The notes under the pieces are model-generated. The model worked only from the letters and a program-made list of their open reading frames with translations. It was not told where the DNA came from and made no database searches. A stretch of DNA of 39,513 nt from an uncultured Ruminococcus sp. (GTDB lineage Bacteria > Bacillota > Clostridia > Oscillospirales > Ruminococcaceae), in contig CADAGC010000037.1 of assembly GCA_902787365.1 (NCBI GenBank), positions 1-39,513 on the forward strand, given 5' to 3'. Within the stretch, counting starts at the first letter, position 1; every line of letters begins with the position of its first letter. Shown here piece after piece: positions 30,712 to 39,425 of the stretch. The position numbers and the translations under genes were made by a program.

Positions 30712-31962
30712 ATGAAAAAACAGATACTCACAGGCCTTTCTACAGCGGCGCTGACCTTAGCCCTTGTTTCGGGTATTGTCAATAATGTGGGCTTTTACAC
30801 AAAGCAGGAGGGTGATAATGTTGACGACAGTACCTCGCCCATAAGCGTTATGACCGTATCTGCCAAGAGCGACTATGTTACACCCGAGGTAAAGACAGCG
30901 GCTGTGTATAACGATATCTTCAAGTTCGTTATCAGCAATTATTCTTCCTATGGTGATGATGTGAAGATAATCGCATCTGTAGGCGGAAAAAAGGTGAGCA
31001 CCACCACATCAGCCGCACTCAAAAAGGCGGCAGGCAAGCTCAACATCACAAGCGACAGCGCCAATAATCTTAAGCCCAACACCAAATACAAGATAACCAT
31101 TACCGCACAGTATGATGACGGTAAGAAGATGTCAAAAAGCTTCAACAAGACCACCGCAGTTGACAGCTACTGGACGGTGCATAAGGGCGTGAATGTCTTT
31201 GAAAAGGTGGGCGGCAAGTTCGTCAAGGCATTCACGGCTGATGATGAGCTTATCTATAAGGGCGTGCTTGTCAACAGCAAGTGCAAGGATATAGCAGGCA
31301 AGGCTAAGGACACGACTGCGAGATACCTTAAGGTAGAAGTTCCCTTTGAGAACGGCAAGAACGAGCTTGGCGAAATGCAGTATGTATATAAGACCTGTTA
31401 TGTTGACTACAAGCTCAACAAGAAAGTCAACCGCAAAACACAGGCGGCTGTAAGAAACACGGTAGTTAACTTTGCGACCTATATGACAAAGATACCCTCA
31501 CAGACCTACCAGCTTAGCGGCGAGTATGTGACAGATGAGCAGACGGTTTCAGACTGCTCGGGCATGACAGAGCTTTCATATTTAAGGATAGGCTACTACC
31601 TCGAACATTATGCCGACAGGCAGGCTAACAACTACGGCAAGGTGGTCTACAACAACCTTAAATCCGCAGGCACATACAGCGGCGTTGAAACATATAACCT
31701 TAAAAACTGGAATTCGAGAGTCGATATATCCAAGCTCGTCAAGGGCGACCTTGTGTTCTTTATGACCTCGACCAATGCCGCAGACGACAACAGCCTTTAC
31801 GTCGGAAACGGCATAGGCCATGTTGGTATGTATTTAGGCAACGGCAAAATGGCACACTTCACCGCAGGCTACGGCATCTACAACCACCCCTGCCGCATTG
31901 AGGATTTGAAGCAGTATGACGCAGGCCTGAGAGTTGTCAAGGCGGTAAGATACATTATATAA
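30712..31962 (+). CDS. Secreted NlpC/P60-type cysteine peptidase with beta-sandwich domain
   Basis: A protein of about 416 residues from ATG 30712 (AAAGGA at 9 bases; an ATG at 30703 is too close to it). A signal or anchor helix (about 4-26) is followed by a fibronectin-III-like domain (50-150, ending NLKPNTKYKITITAQYDDGKKMSK), a middle region, and an NlpC/P60 catalytic domain (250-416). The last has Cys282 in SDCSGMTELSY, His370 in GIGHVGMYLGNGKM and His382 in MAHF. Such enzymes cut peptidoglycan cross-links or related amide bonds. It lies 5 bases behind the cellulase and is probably co-transcribed. Confidence 0.85.
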   Translation: MKKQILTGLSTAALTLALVSGIVNNVGFYTKQEGDNVDDSTSPISVMTVSAKSDYVTPEVKTAAVYNDIFKFVISNYSSYGDDVKIIASVGGKKVSTTTSAALKKAAGKLNITSDSANNLKPNTKYKITITAQYDDGKKMSKSFNKTTAVDSYWTVHKGVNVFEKVGGKFVKAFTADDELIYKGVLVNSKCKDIAGKAKDTTARYLKVEVPFENGKNELGEMQYVYKTCYVDYKLNKKVNRKTQAAVRNTVVNFATYMTKIPSQTYQLSGEYVTDEQTVSDCSGMTELSYLRIGYYLEHYADRQANNYGKVVYNNLKSAGTYSGVETYNLKNWNSRVDISKLVKGDLVFFMTSTNAADDNSLYVGNGIGHVGMYLGNGKMAHFTAGYGIYNHPCRIEDLKQYDAGLRVVKAVRYII

Positions 31963-32011
31963 TGCAGAATGTATAATGCATAATTGCGGTGTCGGCTGCG
32001 CCGACTGATTT
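31963..32011. repeat. ATGCATAATT intergenic repeat after the NlpC/P60 gene
   Basis: AATGCAGAATGTATAATGCATAATTG is followed by the perfect hairpin GTCGGC/GCCGAC (31991-32005). Same position, right after a stop codon, and same AT-rich end as the other copies. Confidence 0.5.
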
Positions 32012-32022
32012 TAAAAGAGTTT

Positions 32023-32057
32023 CTCCCCCGTGAGCAAGGCTTGCGGGGGAGTTTTTT
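32023..32057 (+). terminator. Terminator of the GH9-NlpC/P60 transcript
   Basis: CTCCCCCG (32023-32030) pairs with CGGGGGAG (32044-32051), followed by TTTTTT. Confidence 0.92.
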
Positions 32058-32085
32058 GCTGGCAGATGTTCAAAGCTTCACTATA

Positions 32086-32120
32086 AACAAAAGCCCCGAG
32101 GAACTTGAAATCCCTCGGGG
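32086..32120 (-). terminator. Terminator of the EF-G-like gene
   Basis: CCCCGAGG (32094-32101) pairs with CCTCGGGG (32113-32120). The minus-strand reading continues into CTTTTGTT. Confidence 0.9.
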
Positions 32121-32143
32121 TGATTGCTATTATAAGATATTTA

Positions 32144-34225
32144 TTATTCAACTACCGCATTCTTTGCTATAACATCTGCAACAAGGTTGGGGGGCAGCTG
32201 GTCATAGCGGGCACGCTCCATCTCAAAGAAGCCTCTGCCCTGTGTCATCTGACGAAGCACAAGTGTGAAGTCAAACATCTGAGCCATAGGAACTTCGGCA
32301 GTAACAACTGTCATGCCCTTCTTGGAAGCGGGCTCCATGCCAAGAACACGGCCTCTTCTCTTGTTAAGCTCACCTATAACGTCGCCCGTGTTGTCGTCGG
32401 GAACTGTAACTGTGAGGTTGCCTATAGGCTCTAACAGCATGGGCTCTGCCTGCTTCATGCCTTCCTTGAAAGCGATTGAAGCTGCTGTCTTGAATGCCAT
32501 TTCTGATGAGTCAACAGGGTGGTATGAGCCGTCAACGAGTATAGCCTTGACTCCTACAACAGGGAAGCCTGCGAGCACGCCCTTCTTCATGCACTCCTGC
32601 AAGCCCTTTTCAACGGCGGGGAAGAAGTTCTTGGGAACAGCGCCGCCGAATACCTTCTCTTCAAATACAAGCTCGTCTGTAATGCAGGGCTCGAACTCTA
32701 TCCATACATCACCGAACTGGCCATGGCCGCCCGACTGCTTCTTGTGTCTGCCCTGAACTTTGACTTTCTTGCGGATAGTCTCCTTGTAAGCTATCTTAGG
32801 CTCTGATGTAACAACGTCAGCACCGAATACGTCCTTAAGTCTGCTGATAACAGAGTCAAGATGCAGGCCGCCAAGACCCGAAAGGATCATTTCGTTTGTC
32901 TGCTCGTCCTGCTTGTAGCTGATTGTGAGGTCTTCTTCGAGCATTCTCTGCATAGCGGCAGATATCTTGCTCTCATCGCCCTGAGCCTTAGCCTTTACAG
33001 CAAGGTCATAGCAAGGCTTGGGAACGGATATTGCTTCAAACTTAACAACTCTCGACGGGTCGCAGAGTGTGTCGTTGGTGTTTGCATTCATCTTGGTAGC
33101 TACGCATATGTCGCCTGCGGGAACTTCCGAAACATCTATCTGCTTCTTGCCCACGAGGTATGCAAGCTTGCCCACTTTTTCGGTAGTACCTGTTGTTGCG
33201 TTAACTACCTCGGCGCCTGTCTTGAGTACGCCGGCGTGAACCTTTATAAAGCTCATCTTGCCTACGAACGGGTCAGCAACCGTCTTGAATACGAATGCTG
33301 CAAGAGCGCCGTTTTCGTCGTTCTTGATCTCCACAAGATCGCCCTTGCTGTCCACGCCCTCCTTGGTGTCATTGTCGGTAGGTGCGGGGAGGAGGAGGTC
33401 AATCTCCTTCATCAGCATATCAATGCCTGCCATTGTGGTAGCCGATACGCAGGTAACGGGAGTGATTATGCCCTCGTTAAGACCCTTGTGTATGCCGTCT
33501 GTAAGTTCTTTCTGTGTGAAAGCCTCACCCGAGAAGAATTTGTCAAACAGAGCTTCGTCTGTCTCTGCAACGGCTTCGGAAACCGCTTCACGCAGACCGT
33601 CTATTCTGTATTCCATTTTCTCCGATACATCGCCGTCGGGCATATCAGTCTCAACAGCCTTGCCGTTTTCGTACTTGTAAGCCTTCATCTCGATGAGGTT
33701 TACATAAGAAACTATCTTTCTGTCAGCTATTACGGGAACTACAACAGGGCATACGGTCGGACCGAATTCTGCCTTTAACTGTGTGAGCGTGTTATAGAAG
33801 TTAGCGTTGTCATCATCAAGCTTTGTTACTACGAACATTGTGGGCTTGCCGTCAGCCTGAGCACGCTCGTAAGCCTTATGTGTGCCGACCTTAACGCCCG
33901 ATTTGCCCGAAACAGTTATCATAACGCAGCCGCTTGCGTTTATAGCCTCGGCAGCTTCGTTCTCATAGTCAAAAAGCCCGGGGGAGTCGAGCAGGTTTAT
34001 CTTCAGCCCGTCTTTCTCGAATGTGGAAAGTGAGGTGTAAACCGAGCACTTTCTCTTTATTTCTTCGCCCGTGTAGTCAGAAACTGTGTTTCCGTCAAGC
34101 ACCTTGCCGAGTCTGTCAGAAGCGCCTGCTGCATAAAGCAGAGCCTCACACAGAGAGGTCTTGCCTGAGCCTGCGTGGCCTGCAAGGGCGATATTTTTGA
34201 TGTGTGTGTTGTCGTATCTTTTCAT
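32144..34225 (-). CDS. Elongation factor G-like GTPase (paralogue)
   Basis: The protein has 693 residues and all five EF-G domains. G1 is GHAGSGKTS (16-24), G3 DSPG (80-83) and G4 TKLD (134-137). The usual EF-G forms are AHIDAGKTT, DTPG and NKMD, and the RGITI switch-I motif is absent (EEIKRKCSVYTS stands there). These changes mark the EF-G-like paralogue family found in many Firmicutes, not the housekeeping translocase. Its role is poorly known; a ribosome-linked stress or recycling function is inferred from relatives. Own promoter and terminator; ribosome site AAAAGGAGAG. Confidence 0.88.
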   Translation of the reverse strand: MKRYDNTHIKNIALAGHAGSGKTSLCEALLYAAGASDRLGKVLDGNTVSDYTGEEIKRKCSVYTSLSTFEKDGLKINLLDSPGLFDYENEAAEAINASGCVMITVSGKSGVKVGTHKAYERAQADGKPTMFVVTKLDDDNANFYNTLTQLKAEFGPTVCPVVVPVIADRKIVSYVNLIEMKAYKYENGKAVETDMPDGDVSEKMEYRIDGLREAVSEAVAETDEALFDKFFSGEAFTQKELTDGIHKGLNEGIITPVTCVSATTMAGIDMLMKEIDLLLPAPTDNDTKEGVDSKGDLVEIKNDENGALAAFVFKTVADPFVGKMSFIKVHAGVLKTGAEVVNATTGTTEKVGKLAYLVGKKQIDVSEVPAGDICVATKMNANTNDTLCDPSRVVKFEAISVPKPCYDLAVKAKAQGDESKISAAMQRMLEEDLTISYKQDEQTNEMILSGLGGLHLDSVISRLKDVFGADVVTSEPKIAYKETIRKKVKVQGRHKKQSGGHGQFGDVWIEFEPCITDELVFEEKVFGGAVPKNFFPAVEKGLQECMKKGVLAGFPVVGVKAILVDGSYHPVDSSEMAFKTAASIAFKEGMKQAEPMLLEPIGNLTVTVPDDNTGDVIGELNKRRGRVLGMEPASKKGMTVVTAEVPMAQMFDFTLVLRQMTQGRGFFEMERARYDQLPPNLVADVIAKNAVVE

Positions 34226-34344
34226 TGTTTTCTCTCCTTTTAGAGTTTTGAGAGGTAAGATGCAAGAGAACTATCTCTTTATCTGACCCTTTCGCTAAAG
34301 GCTATTTGATGAAATCACCAAAAATGAGCCAATCGCATATATTA

Positions 34345-34373
34345 ATTATATACTATTTAGACATAAAATGCAA
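34345..34373 (-). promoter_or_regulatory. Promoter of the EF-G-like gene
   Basis: On the minus strand TTGCAT (34373-34368), 17 bases and TATAAT (34350-34345), about 120 bases before the start, leaving a leader of roughly 110 bases. The rest of 34226-34515 holds no gene. It contains short repeats of GTGCAA and TGCACAA around 34430-34480. Confidence 0.75.
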
Positions 34374-34515
34374 GAGAATTTTGTAATAATCTTTTCGTTA
34401 TTGTGACCGAAATTTTAACAGCAATCAAGTGCAAGTTGCACAAAACATTTTGCGACGCTGGGTGCAAAATGCACAATGGAGGGTTGTTTGTCCGCCATAG
34501 ATGCCCCTCCTGCTA

Positions 34516-34544
34516 TTGACTTTCGCAAAAACTTGTGCTATCCT
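34516..34544 (+). promoter_or_regulatory. Promoter of the membrane protein/macro-domain pair
   Basis: TTGACT (34516-34521), 17 bases and TATCCT (34539-34544), then AAGGGGGTG as ribosome site before ATG 34568. Confidence 0.72.
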
Positions 34545-34567
34545 TATTCTAATAAGGGGGTGTCATT

Positions 34568-35134
34568 ATGGCCGAATACAGCGTTTGTATAGTAATGTGT
34601 GCTGTGGGGCTTTTGTTTGCAGGCGTCAGCTGGGGGGCTATGCGTGCAGGGCGCAGCGGCGTTCCGTTTGTCGGGGCGATATTTATTATCATCGGATCTT
34701 TGTTAAGCCCTTCCAAATGGCTTGCTTTCAGCGCTTTGATCATTGACCCCGGTTTTTTTATGATCGTATATTATATTATTCGCAGCAGGCAGTATAATAA
34801 AATGTCGGTGCTTATCAGAAACTACTGTAAAAATAATGATCTTGCCGCTTTTCCTGCTATTGGGATACAAACCCTTATTATATCGGTTGATGTTATAAAC
34901 GAGTCGCTTGATAAAGGCTATTTTCCGGGTATGATATTTGATTATAATGTACCCCGCTGTTATTTTACTATCGTGCAGGATATATCAGGTAAGATGGTTC
35001 TTGTTCTTTTGCCGGCGGATGAACAGATCCCAAGATCTATTCCTTTTGAGAGCGATACTCTTATTGTAGATGAGCTCAGCTACAAGGGCACGCCTGCATC
35101 ATTAAAGCTTGAAATAAAAAGGAGTGATAGCTGA
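34568..35134 (+). CDS. Small membrane protein of unknown function
   Basis: This is a 188-residue protein with three closely spaced helices (about 4-24, 33-48, 53-72) and a cytoplasmic C-terminal domain of about 115 residues ([19 protein letters not shown] to [18 protein letters not shown]). That domain matches no family I recognise. Its stop shares a base with the ATG of the macro-domain gene (TGATG), so the two are translationally coupled and probably work together. Confidence 0.65.
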   Translation: MAEYSVCIVMCAVGLLFAGVSWGAMRAGRSGVPFVGAIFIIIGSLLSPSKWLAFSALIIDPGFFMIVYYIIRSRQYNKMSVLIRNYCKNNDLAAFPAIGIQTLIISVDVINESLDKGYFPGMIFDYNVPRCYFTIVQDISGKMVLVLLPADEQIPRSIPFESDTLIVDELSYKGTPASLKLEIKRSDS

Positions 35135-36219
35135 TGCCGCTTATTTACATAAAGGGTGACATAACCAAAATGACAGTTGATGCTATCGTCAACGCCGCAA
35201 ACTCATCGCTGCTGGGCGGTGGGGGAGTTGACGGGGCGATACACAGAGCCGCAGGCGAAGAGCTTTTGTTTGAATGCCGCCTGCTCGGCGGCTGCAAGAC
35301 AGGGCAGGCCGAGATTACAAAAGGCTATAAGCTGCCCGCCAAGCACATCATTCACACCGTAGGCCCCGTGTGGCGTGGCGGCGATAACGGCGAGCGTGAG
35401 CTGCTATACTCCTGCTACAAAAACTCACTTGCCCTTGCTAAGGAAAACGGCTGTGAGAGTGTTGCTTTCCCGCTGATATCTTCGGGCATATACGGCTATC
35501 CAAAGGATAAGGCCATGCAGGTGGCTGTTGATGCGATAAAGGAATTCTTGCGGGATAACGATATGCTCGTATATATTGTTCTTTTCGGCGATAATGCCTT
35601 AAGGCTCGATGACAGGCTGTATTCGGGAGTAGATAGCTTCATTAAGCAGACCTACAGCCCACCGTTGTCGGCTTTTGCAGGTGCTTCTGACAATGCTGCA
35701 GCGCAGCCTATGTTCGGCAAAGCGGGCGGGCTGTTCCACCTTAAAAAGTCAGCCCTCAAAAAAGCCCCTGTCGAGAGAGAGGTCGCAGCCGCAGCAGCTG
35801 CCGCCACAGTATTCAAGCAGGAGATAATTGAAGACGCCGAGTGCGAGCCGCCCGAGAGCCTTGACGAGAGGCTCAAATATCTTGACGAGAGCTTTTCGCA
35901 GATGCTTCTGCGGCTTATCGACGAGAAAGGCATGACCGATGCCGAGTGCTACAAAAAAGCCAACATAGACCGCAAGCTGTTTTCAAAGATACGCTCTGAC
36001 ATAAACTATCACCCCAAAAAGCCCACAGCCGTTGCCTTTGCGATAGCATTAGAGCTGCCCATGCCGCAGGCAAGAGAGCTGATAGAAAAGGCGGGCTATT
36101 CGCTGACCCACACCAACAAGTTTGATATAATAATCGAATACTTCATAACCAACGGCAGATACGATGTTTTCGAGATAAACGAAGCGCTCTTTGCCTTTGA
36201 CCAAGTACTTATAGCATAA
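35134..36219 (+). CDS. Macro-domain (ADP-ribose) hydrolase with helical C-terminal module
   Basis: The protein has 361 residues. Residues 1-160 are a MacroD/YmdB-type macro domain with [24 protein letters not shown] (18-41) and [10 protein letters not shown] (114-123), the residues that hold the ADP-ribose and, in relatives, remove it from proteins or from O-acetyl-ADP-ribose. A linker rich in Ala (215-230, [10 protein letters not shown]) leads to a helical module (about 240-361) with [26 protein letters not shown] and [10 protein letters not shown]. This module resembles an XRE-like helix-turn-helix found at the end of similar Clostridia proteins. So it may join ADP-ribose reversal to DNA or partner binding. 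Confidence 0.87.
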   Translation: MPLIYIKGDITKMTVDAIVNAANSSLLGGGGVDGAIHRAAGEELLFECRLLGGCKTGQAEITKGYKLPAKHIIHTVGPVWRGGDNGERELLYSCYKNSLALAKENGCESVAFPLISSGIYGYPKDKAMQVAVDAIKEFLRDNDMLVYIVLFGDNALRLDDRLYSGVDSFIKQTYSPPLSAFAGASDNAAAQPMFGKAGGLFHLKKSALKKAPVEREVAAAAAAATVFKQEIIEDAECEPPESLDERLKYLDESFSQMLLRLIDEKGMTDAECYKKANIDRKLFSKIRSDINYHPKKPTAVAFAIALELPMPQARELIEKAGYSLTHTNKFDIIIEYFITNGRYDVFEINEALFAFDQVLIA

Positions 36220-36250
36220 CAAACACCCCCGGGGAAATCCCTCGGGGGTG
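36218..36250 (-). terminator. Terminator of the GH31 gene
   Basis: CACCCCCG (36224-36231) pairs with CGGGGGTG (36243-36250). Minus-strand reading continues TTTGTTATG. It may also slow transcripts from the macro-domain gene, although the plus-side tail has no T run. Confidence 0.75.
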
Positions 36251-36267
36251 AACTGCTGTATTTTGTA

Positions 36268-38610
36268 TCAGAGTGTTATAATAACCTTGCCGCCGTAGTT
36301 AGGTGAAACCTCAACCTTCTTGTCGGTGCCTGCAACTTCGATAGTGAAGGAAGCGCTTGTGTCGGTGTATTCGCACTCAATGTTGCTGCCGTTTCTTGTG
36401 GCCTTAAGCTCGAATACCTTGTTAGCCTCGGTGTCGTAAATAACAGCGTTTGCGCTCTTGCCGTCTTCAAGCTCGAATATCTTGAATGTTGTGCCGTTAA
36501 GATAATCATACTCGATATCTCTCTCGAACTTACCGAATGCGATTATGCTGTTAGGCTTTGCAAGTGCGGGTATCTCGAAGTATGAACACTTGTGGCGATA
36601 CCACTTGCCGCCCTCAAATACCTTGCCTGTGATGATGTCTGTCCACCTGCCCTCGGGAACATAGTACTCAGCCATGCTCTCGTCATTGAGTATAGGTGCA
36701 ACGAGTATATTGTCACCGAACATATACTGTCTGTCGATAGTAAGACAGGTCGGGTCGTCAGCGTAGTCTATCACCATAGCCCTCATTACAGGCACACCTG
36801 TCTCGTGAGTCTTGATAGCCTGCGACCAGATGTAGGGCATAAGTGAGCCCTTAAGGTCAACGAAGAATTTGAGCACATCGCAGCTTTCCTCATCAAAGAG
36901 CCACGGCACTCTGTATGACTGGTTGCCGTGCAGTCTTGAATGAGATGAGAACATACCGAATGCCGCCCACCTCTTGTAGATGTCGGGTGTTGCAGTTGCC
37001 TCAAAGCCTGCCATATCGTGTGATGTGTAGCCAAAGCCTGAAATACACAGCGACAGACAGCCTCTTACGACCTCTGCCATTGAGTTGTAGTTGCCCGAGC
37101 AGTCGCCGCCCCAGTGAACAGGGAATTTCTGACCGCCGGTTGTTGCTGAACGTGCGAAGAGACAAGCCTTGTTCTCGCCGTAGAATTCCTTAAGCACGTT
37201 GAATACTGTCTCGTTATAGAGATAGGTGTAGTAGTTGTGCATTTTAACAGGGTCAGAGCCGTCAAAGTACTTGATGCCCTTTGTGGGTATTCTCTCACCG
37301 AAGTCTGTCTTGAATGTATCAACGCCCATTTCGCAGAGCTTCCTTAAGTATGAAGCATACCACTCTCTTGCTTCGGGGTTAGTAAAGTCAACAATAGCCA
37401 TACCCGGCTGCCAGCAGTCGGTCTGGAACACGCTGCCGTCTTCGTTCTTGATGAAATAGCCGCCCTTTACGCCCTCATCAAAGAGGCGTGAGCGCTGACC
37501 GATGTAGGAGTTTATCCAAACGCAGGTGTGAAGTCCCTTGTCTTCGTGCAGTCTCTTAAGCATTGCCTCAGGCTCGGGGAACTGGCTCTTGTCCCAGTCA
37601 AAGTTGCACCACTCAAAGCCCTTCATCCAGAAGCAGTCAAAGTGGAATACCTGCAAGGGAATATTTCTCTCTGCCATGCCGTCGATGAATGATGTTATAG
37701 TCTCCTCATCATAGGTGGTGGTGAATGATGTTGTCAGCCACAGACCGAATGAGAATGCGGGGGGCAGAGAAGGCTTGCCTGTAAGGGTCGTGTAGCCCTC
37801 GATAGCCTTCTTTATATCGTCGCCGCCGAATACGAAGTATTCAAGGCATTCGCCGGGAACTGTCATCGAAACTTTTGATACGGTATCCGAGCATACCTCG
37901 TATGATACCATATCAGAGCTGTTTACGAACACGCCGTAGCCCCTTGATGAAACGAAGAAGGGTATAGACTTGTATGATTGGTCGGAGCAAGTGCCGCCGT
38001 CAGCGTTCCATATCTCAACAGTCTGGCCGTTCTTTGCGAATGTTGTGAACTTCTCACCGAAGCCGTAGAAGTACTCGCCAACAGTTGTGTCAAACTGCTC
38101 TCTGATGTATGTCTTCTTGTCAGAGTGAGGATAGCTCCAGAATGTATCGTCAGCCTGAACCTGCTCGATAGCACGTCTCTTGAACTCGCTCTCGAATACA
38201 ATGCCTGTGCTTCTCCAGCCGCCTGATGTAAGCTTCTTGTCCTTGTAGTAGTAGGTAAAGCTCCAGTCGGTCTTTGAAACTACAAGCTTTGTGTCACCCG
38301 AGATGAGCACAGCCTGTTTGTCATCAATGATGACCTCGGGCTTGAAATCACCCTCGTTAAGCACAAAGTGGGGGCCGTTGTCAACATAGCCCTTGTAGTG
38401 GGTAACGTTTACCTTTATGCAGTCTTTCTGTGTTGAAGTGTATGCTATCTCTAAGTTGGCAGAGCCGAGCATCTGCGAGCGGTTGTAGAATTTAAAGGGT
38501 ATCGCAAGCACGAGAAAGCCGTTCTCAATGGGCGTTATCTCGAATGCCTGGTCGGCGTAGTTTACCTCATAGCCTTTCTGATTGAGCCAGAAGCCGTCAG
38601 CAAATTTCAT
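36268..38610 (-). CDS. yicI: Alpha-xylosidase (GH31, YicI type)
   Basis: The protein has 780 residues with the domain order of YicI: N-terminal beta-sandwich (1-270), (beta/alpha)8 barrel (about 285-640) and two C-terminal beta domains. The nucleophile Asp436 is in FKTDFGERIPT and the acid/base Asp503 in HWGGDCSGNYN, each offset by about 20 from E. coli YicI (416 and 482). The GLWLTTSF and HFDCFWMKGFEWCNFDWD loops also match the alpha-xylosidase branch over alpha-glucosidases. It has no signal peptide, so it acts on isoprimeverose or xyloglucan oligosaccharides inside the cell. It fits with the cellulase of this window in using plant cell wall. Ribosome site AAGGAGG. Confidence 0.92.
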   Translation of the reverse strand: MKFADGFWLNQKGYEVNYADQAFEITPIENGFLVLAIPFKFYNRSQMLGSANLEIAYTSTQKDCIKVNVTHYKGYVDNGPHFVLNEGDFKPEVIIDDKQAVLISGDTKLVVSKTDWSFTYYYKDKKLTSGGWRSTGIVFESEFKRRAIEQVQADDTFWSYPHSDKKTYIREQFDTTVGEYFYGFGEKFTTFAKNGQTVEIWNADGGTCSDQSYKSIPFFVSSRGYGVFVNSSDMVSYEVCSDTVSKVSMTVPGECLEYFVFGGDDIKKAIEGYTTLTGKPSLPPAFSFGLWLTTSFTTTYDEETITSFIDGMAERNIPLQVFHFDCFWMKGFEWCNFDWDKSQFPEPEAMLKRLHEDKGLHTCVWINSYIGQRSRLFDEGVKGGYFIKNEDGSVFQTDCWQPGMAIVDFTNPEAREWYASYLRKLCEMGVDTFKTDFGERIPTKGIKYFDGSDPVKMHNYYTYLYNETVFNVLKEFYGENKACLFARSATTGGQKFPVHWGGDCSGNYNSMAEVVRGCLSLCISGFGYTSHDMAGFEATATPDIYKRWAAFGMFSSHSRLHGNQSYRVPWLFDEESCDVLKFFVDLKGSLMPYIWSQAIKTHETGVPVMRAMVIDYADDPTCLTIDRQYMFGDNILVAPILNDESMAEYYVPEGRWTDIITGKVFEGGKWYRHKCSYFEIPALAKPNSIIAFGKFERDIEYDYLNGTTFKIFELEDGKSANAVIYDTEANKVFELKATRNGSNIECEYTDTSASFTIEVAGTDKKVEVSPNYGGKVIITL

Positions 38611-38712
38611 ATAGTTTCCTCCTTAAAACAGTAAAATTTTAATTTCACGATGCTTGGGGCGGTTTTTCGCCCGCTTAGTCCTTTTCAACGAAAAAACTTA
38701 TCACCTCTTTAT

Positions 38713-38741
38713 ATTTTAAAGCATAACGCCTTAAATTGCAA
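38713..38741 (-). promoter_or_regulatory. Promoter of the GH31 gene
   Basis: On the minus strand TTGCAA (38741-38736), 17 bases and TAAAAT (38718-38713). The leader holds a GGGCG/CGCCC hairpin near 38657-38672. No catabolite-control (cre) box was found. Confidence 0.6.
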
Positions 38742-39038
38742 TAGAAAAAATATAAACAATGGTATTATATTAGTATTTATTTGTAAATTATTTGTGAAGC
38801 GGCATTTGCGGCGTGCGAGAATATTAAACTATGCCTCTATATCACACAAGGCAATTGACGGCTTTGTGGTTTTTAGGGCGTTTTATTCGTCTTCGTCTGA
38901 AAATCATAATCTCACATAAATATCAACAACAAGATATTGATAATAAAATATAAAAAACCTCTATATCCGCCACATTTCCCCTATAAACATACATAACTTA
39001 AAATTATGCATTTTGCATTATATTTTGTTATTTGCCTA
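38742..39038. other. AT-rich intergenic region without visible gene
   Basis: About 300 bases hold no ribosome site with an open frame behind it. A second minus-strand TATAAT (38769-38764) lacks a good -35. AAATTATGCATTTTGCATTATA near 39000 resembles the end of the ATGCATAATT repeats but has no hairpin beside it. Confidence 0.4.
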
Positions 39039-39067
39039 TTGACCTTTTGGATAAAATGTGTTATAAT
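39039..39067 (+). promoter_or_regulatory. Promoter of the 97-residue protein gene
   Basis: TTGACC (39039-39044), 17 bases and TATAAT (39062-39067). Confidence 0.83.
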
Positions 39068-39111
39068 ATATTAAAATGTATGGCGATTTTCACGGCAAGG
39101 AGGAATACATT

Positions 39112-39405
39112 ATGAAGTTTCAGCTAATGGTAAGGCAGAAGCTCGGTGCGGCAATAGGGCAGGAGAGCGAGATGACCCCCTGCACGAATGTCTCACCCGA
39201 CGGCACTTTTGATGCGGATATGCTCGGTTTTGCAAGGCGTGACTCTAACGCTTACGTCACCGCTTGGGTGAACGGTCAGGGAATGAAGGTAAGAACTCAG
39301 AAAGACTGGGTGAAAAATCCCAAGACCAAAGACCTTGAAAAGACCCTTATGGTGCAAAACGGCGCAAAGCCCGAGACATATATCTTCACCCTTAAGCAGT
39401 TGTGA
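39112..39405 (+). CDS. Small conserved-looking protein of unknown function
   Basis: This is a 97-residue protein from ATG 39112, chosen over ATG 39076 because AAGGAGG lies 7 bases before it. The sequence (MKFQLMVRQKLGAAIGQESEMTP, then DADMLGFARRDSNAYVTAWVNGQGMKVRTQKDW) looks soluble and partly beta. There is no signal peptide or membrane helix. Family not recognised. An EAL/HDOD-like gene begins 20 bases later, likely on the same transcript. Confidence 0.65.
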   Translation: MKFQLMVRQKLGAAIGQESEMTPCTNVSPDGTFDADMLGFARRDSNAYVTAWVNGQGMKVRTQKDWVKNPKTKDLEKTLMVQNGAKPETYIFTLKQL

Positions 39406-39425
39406 TGGATCAAGAGGAAATTGTT

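Noticed and set aside
32861-33778. 305-codon frame opposite the EF-G-like gene
   Set aside because: Antisense shadow of a well-supported GTPase gene.
38650-38919. Open frame of 89 codons on the plus strand before the last genes
   Set aside because: No ribosome site, AT-rich low-information sequence, no domain recognised, and it overlaps the GH31 promoter region.
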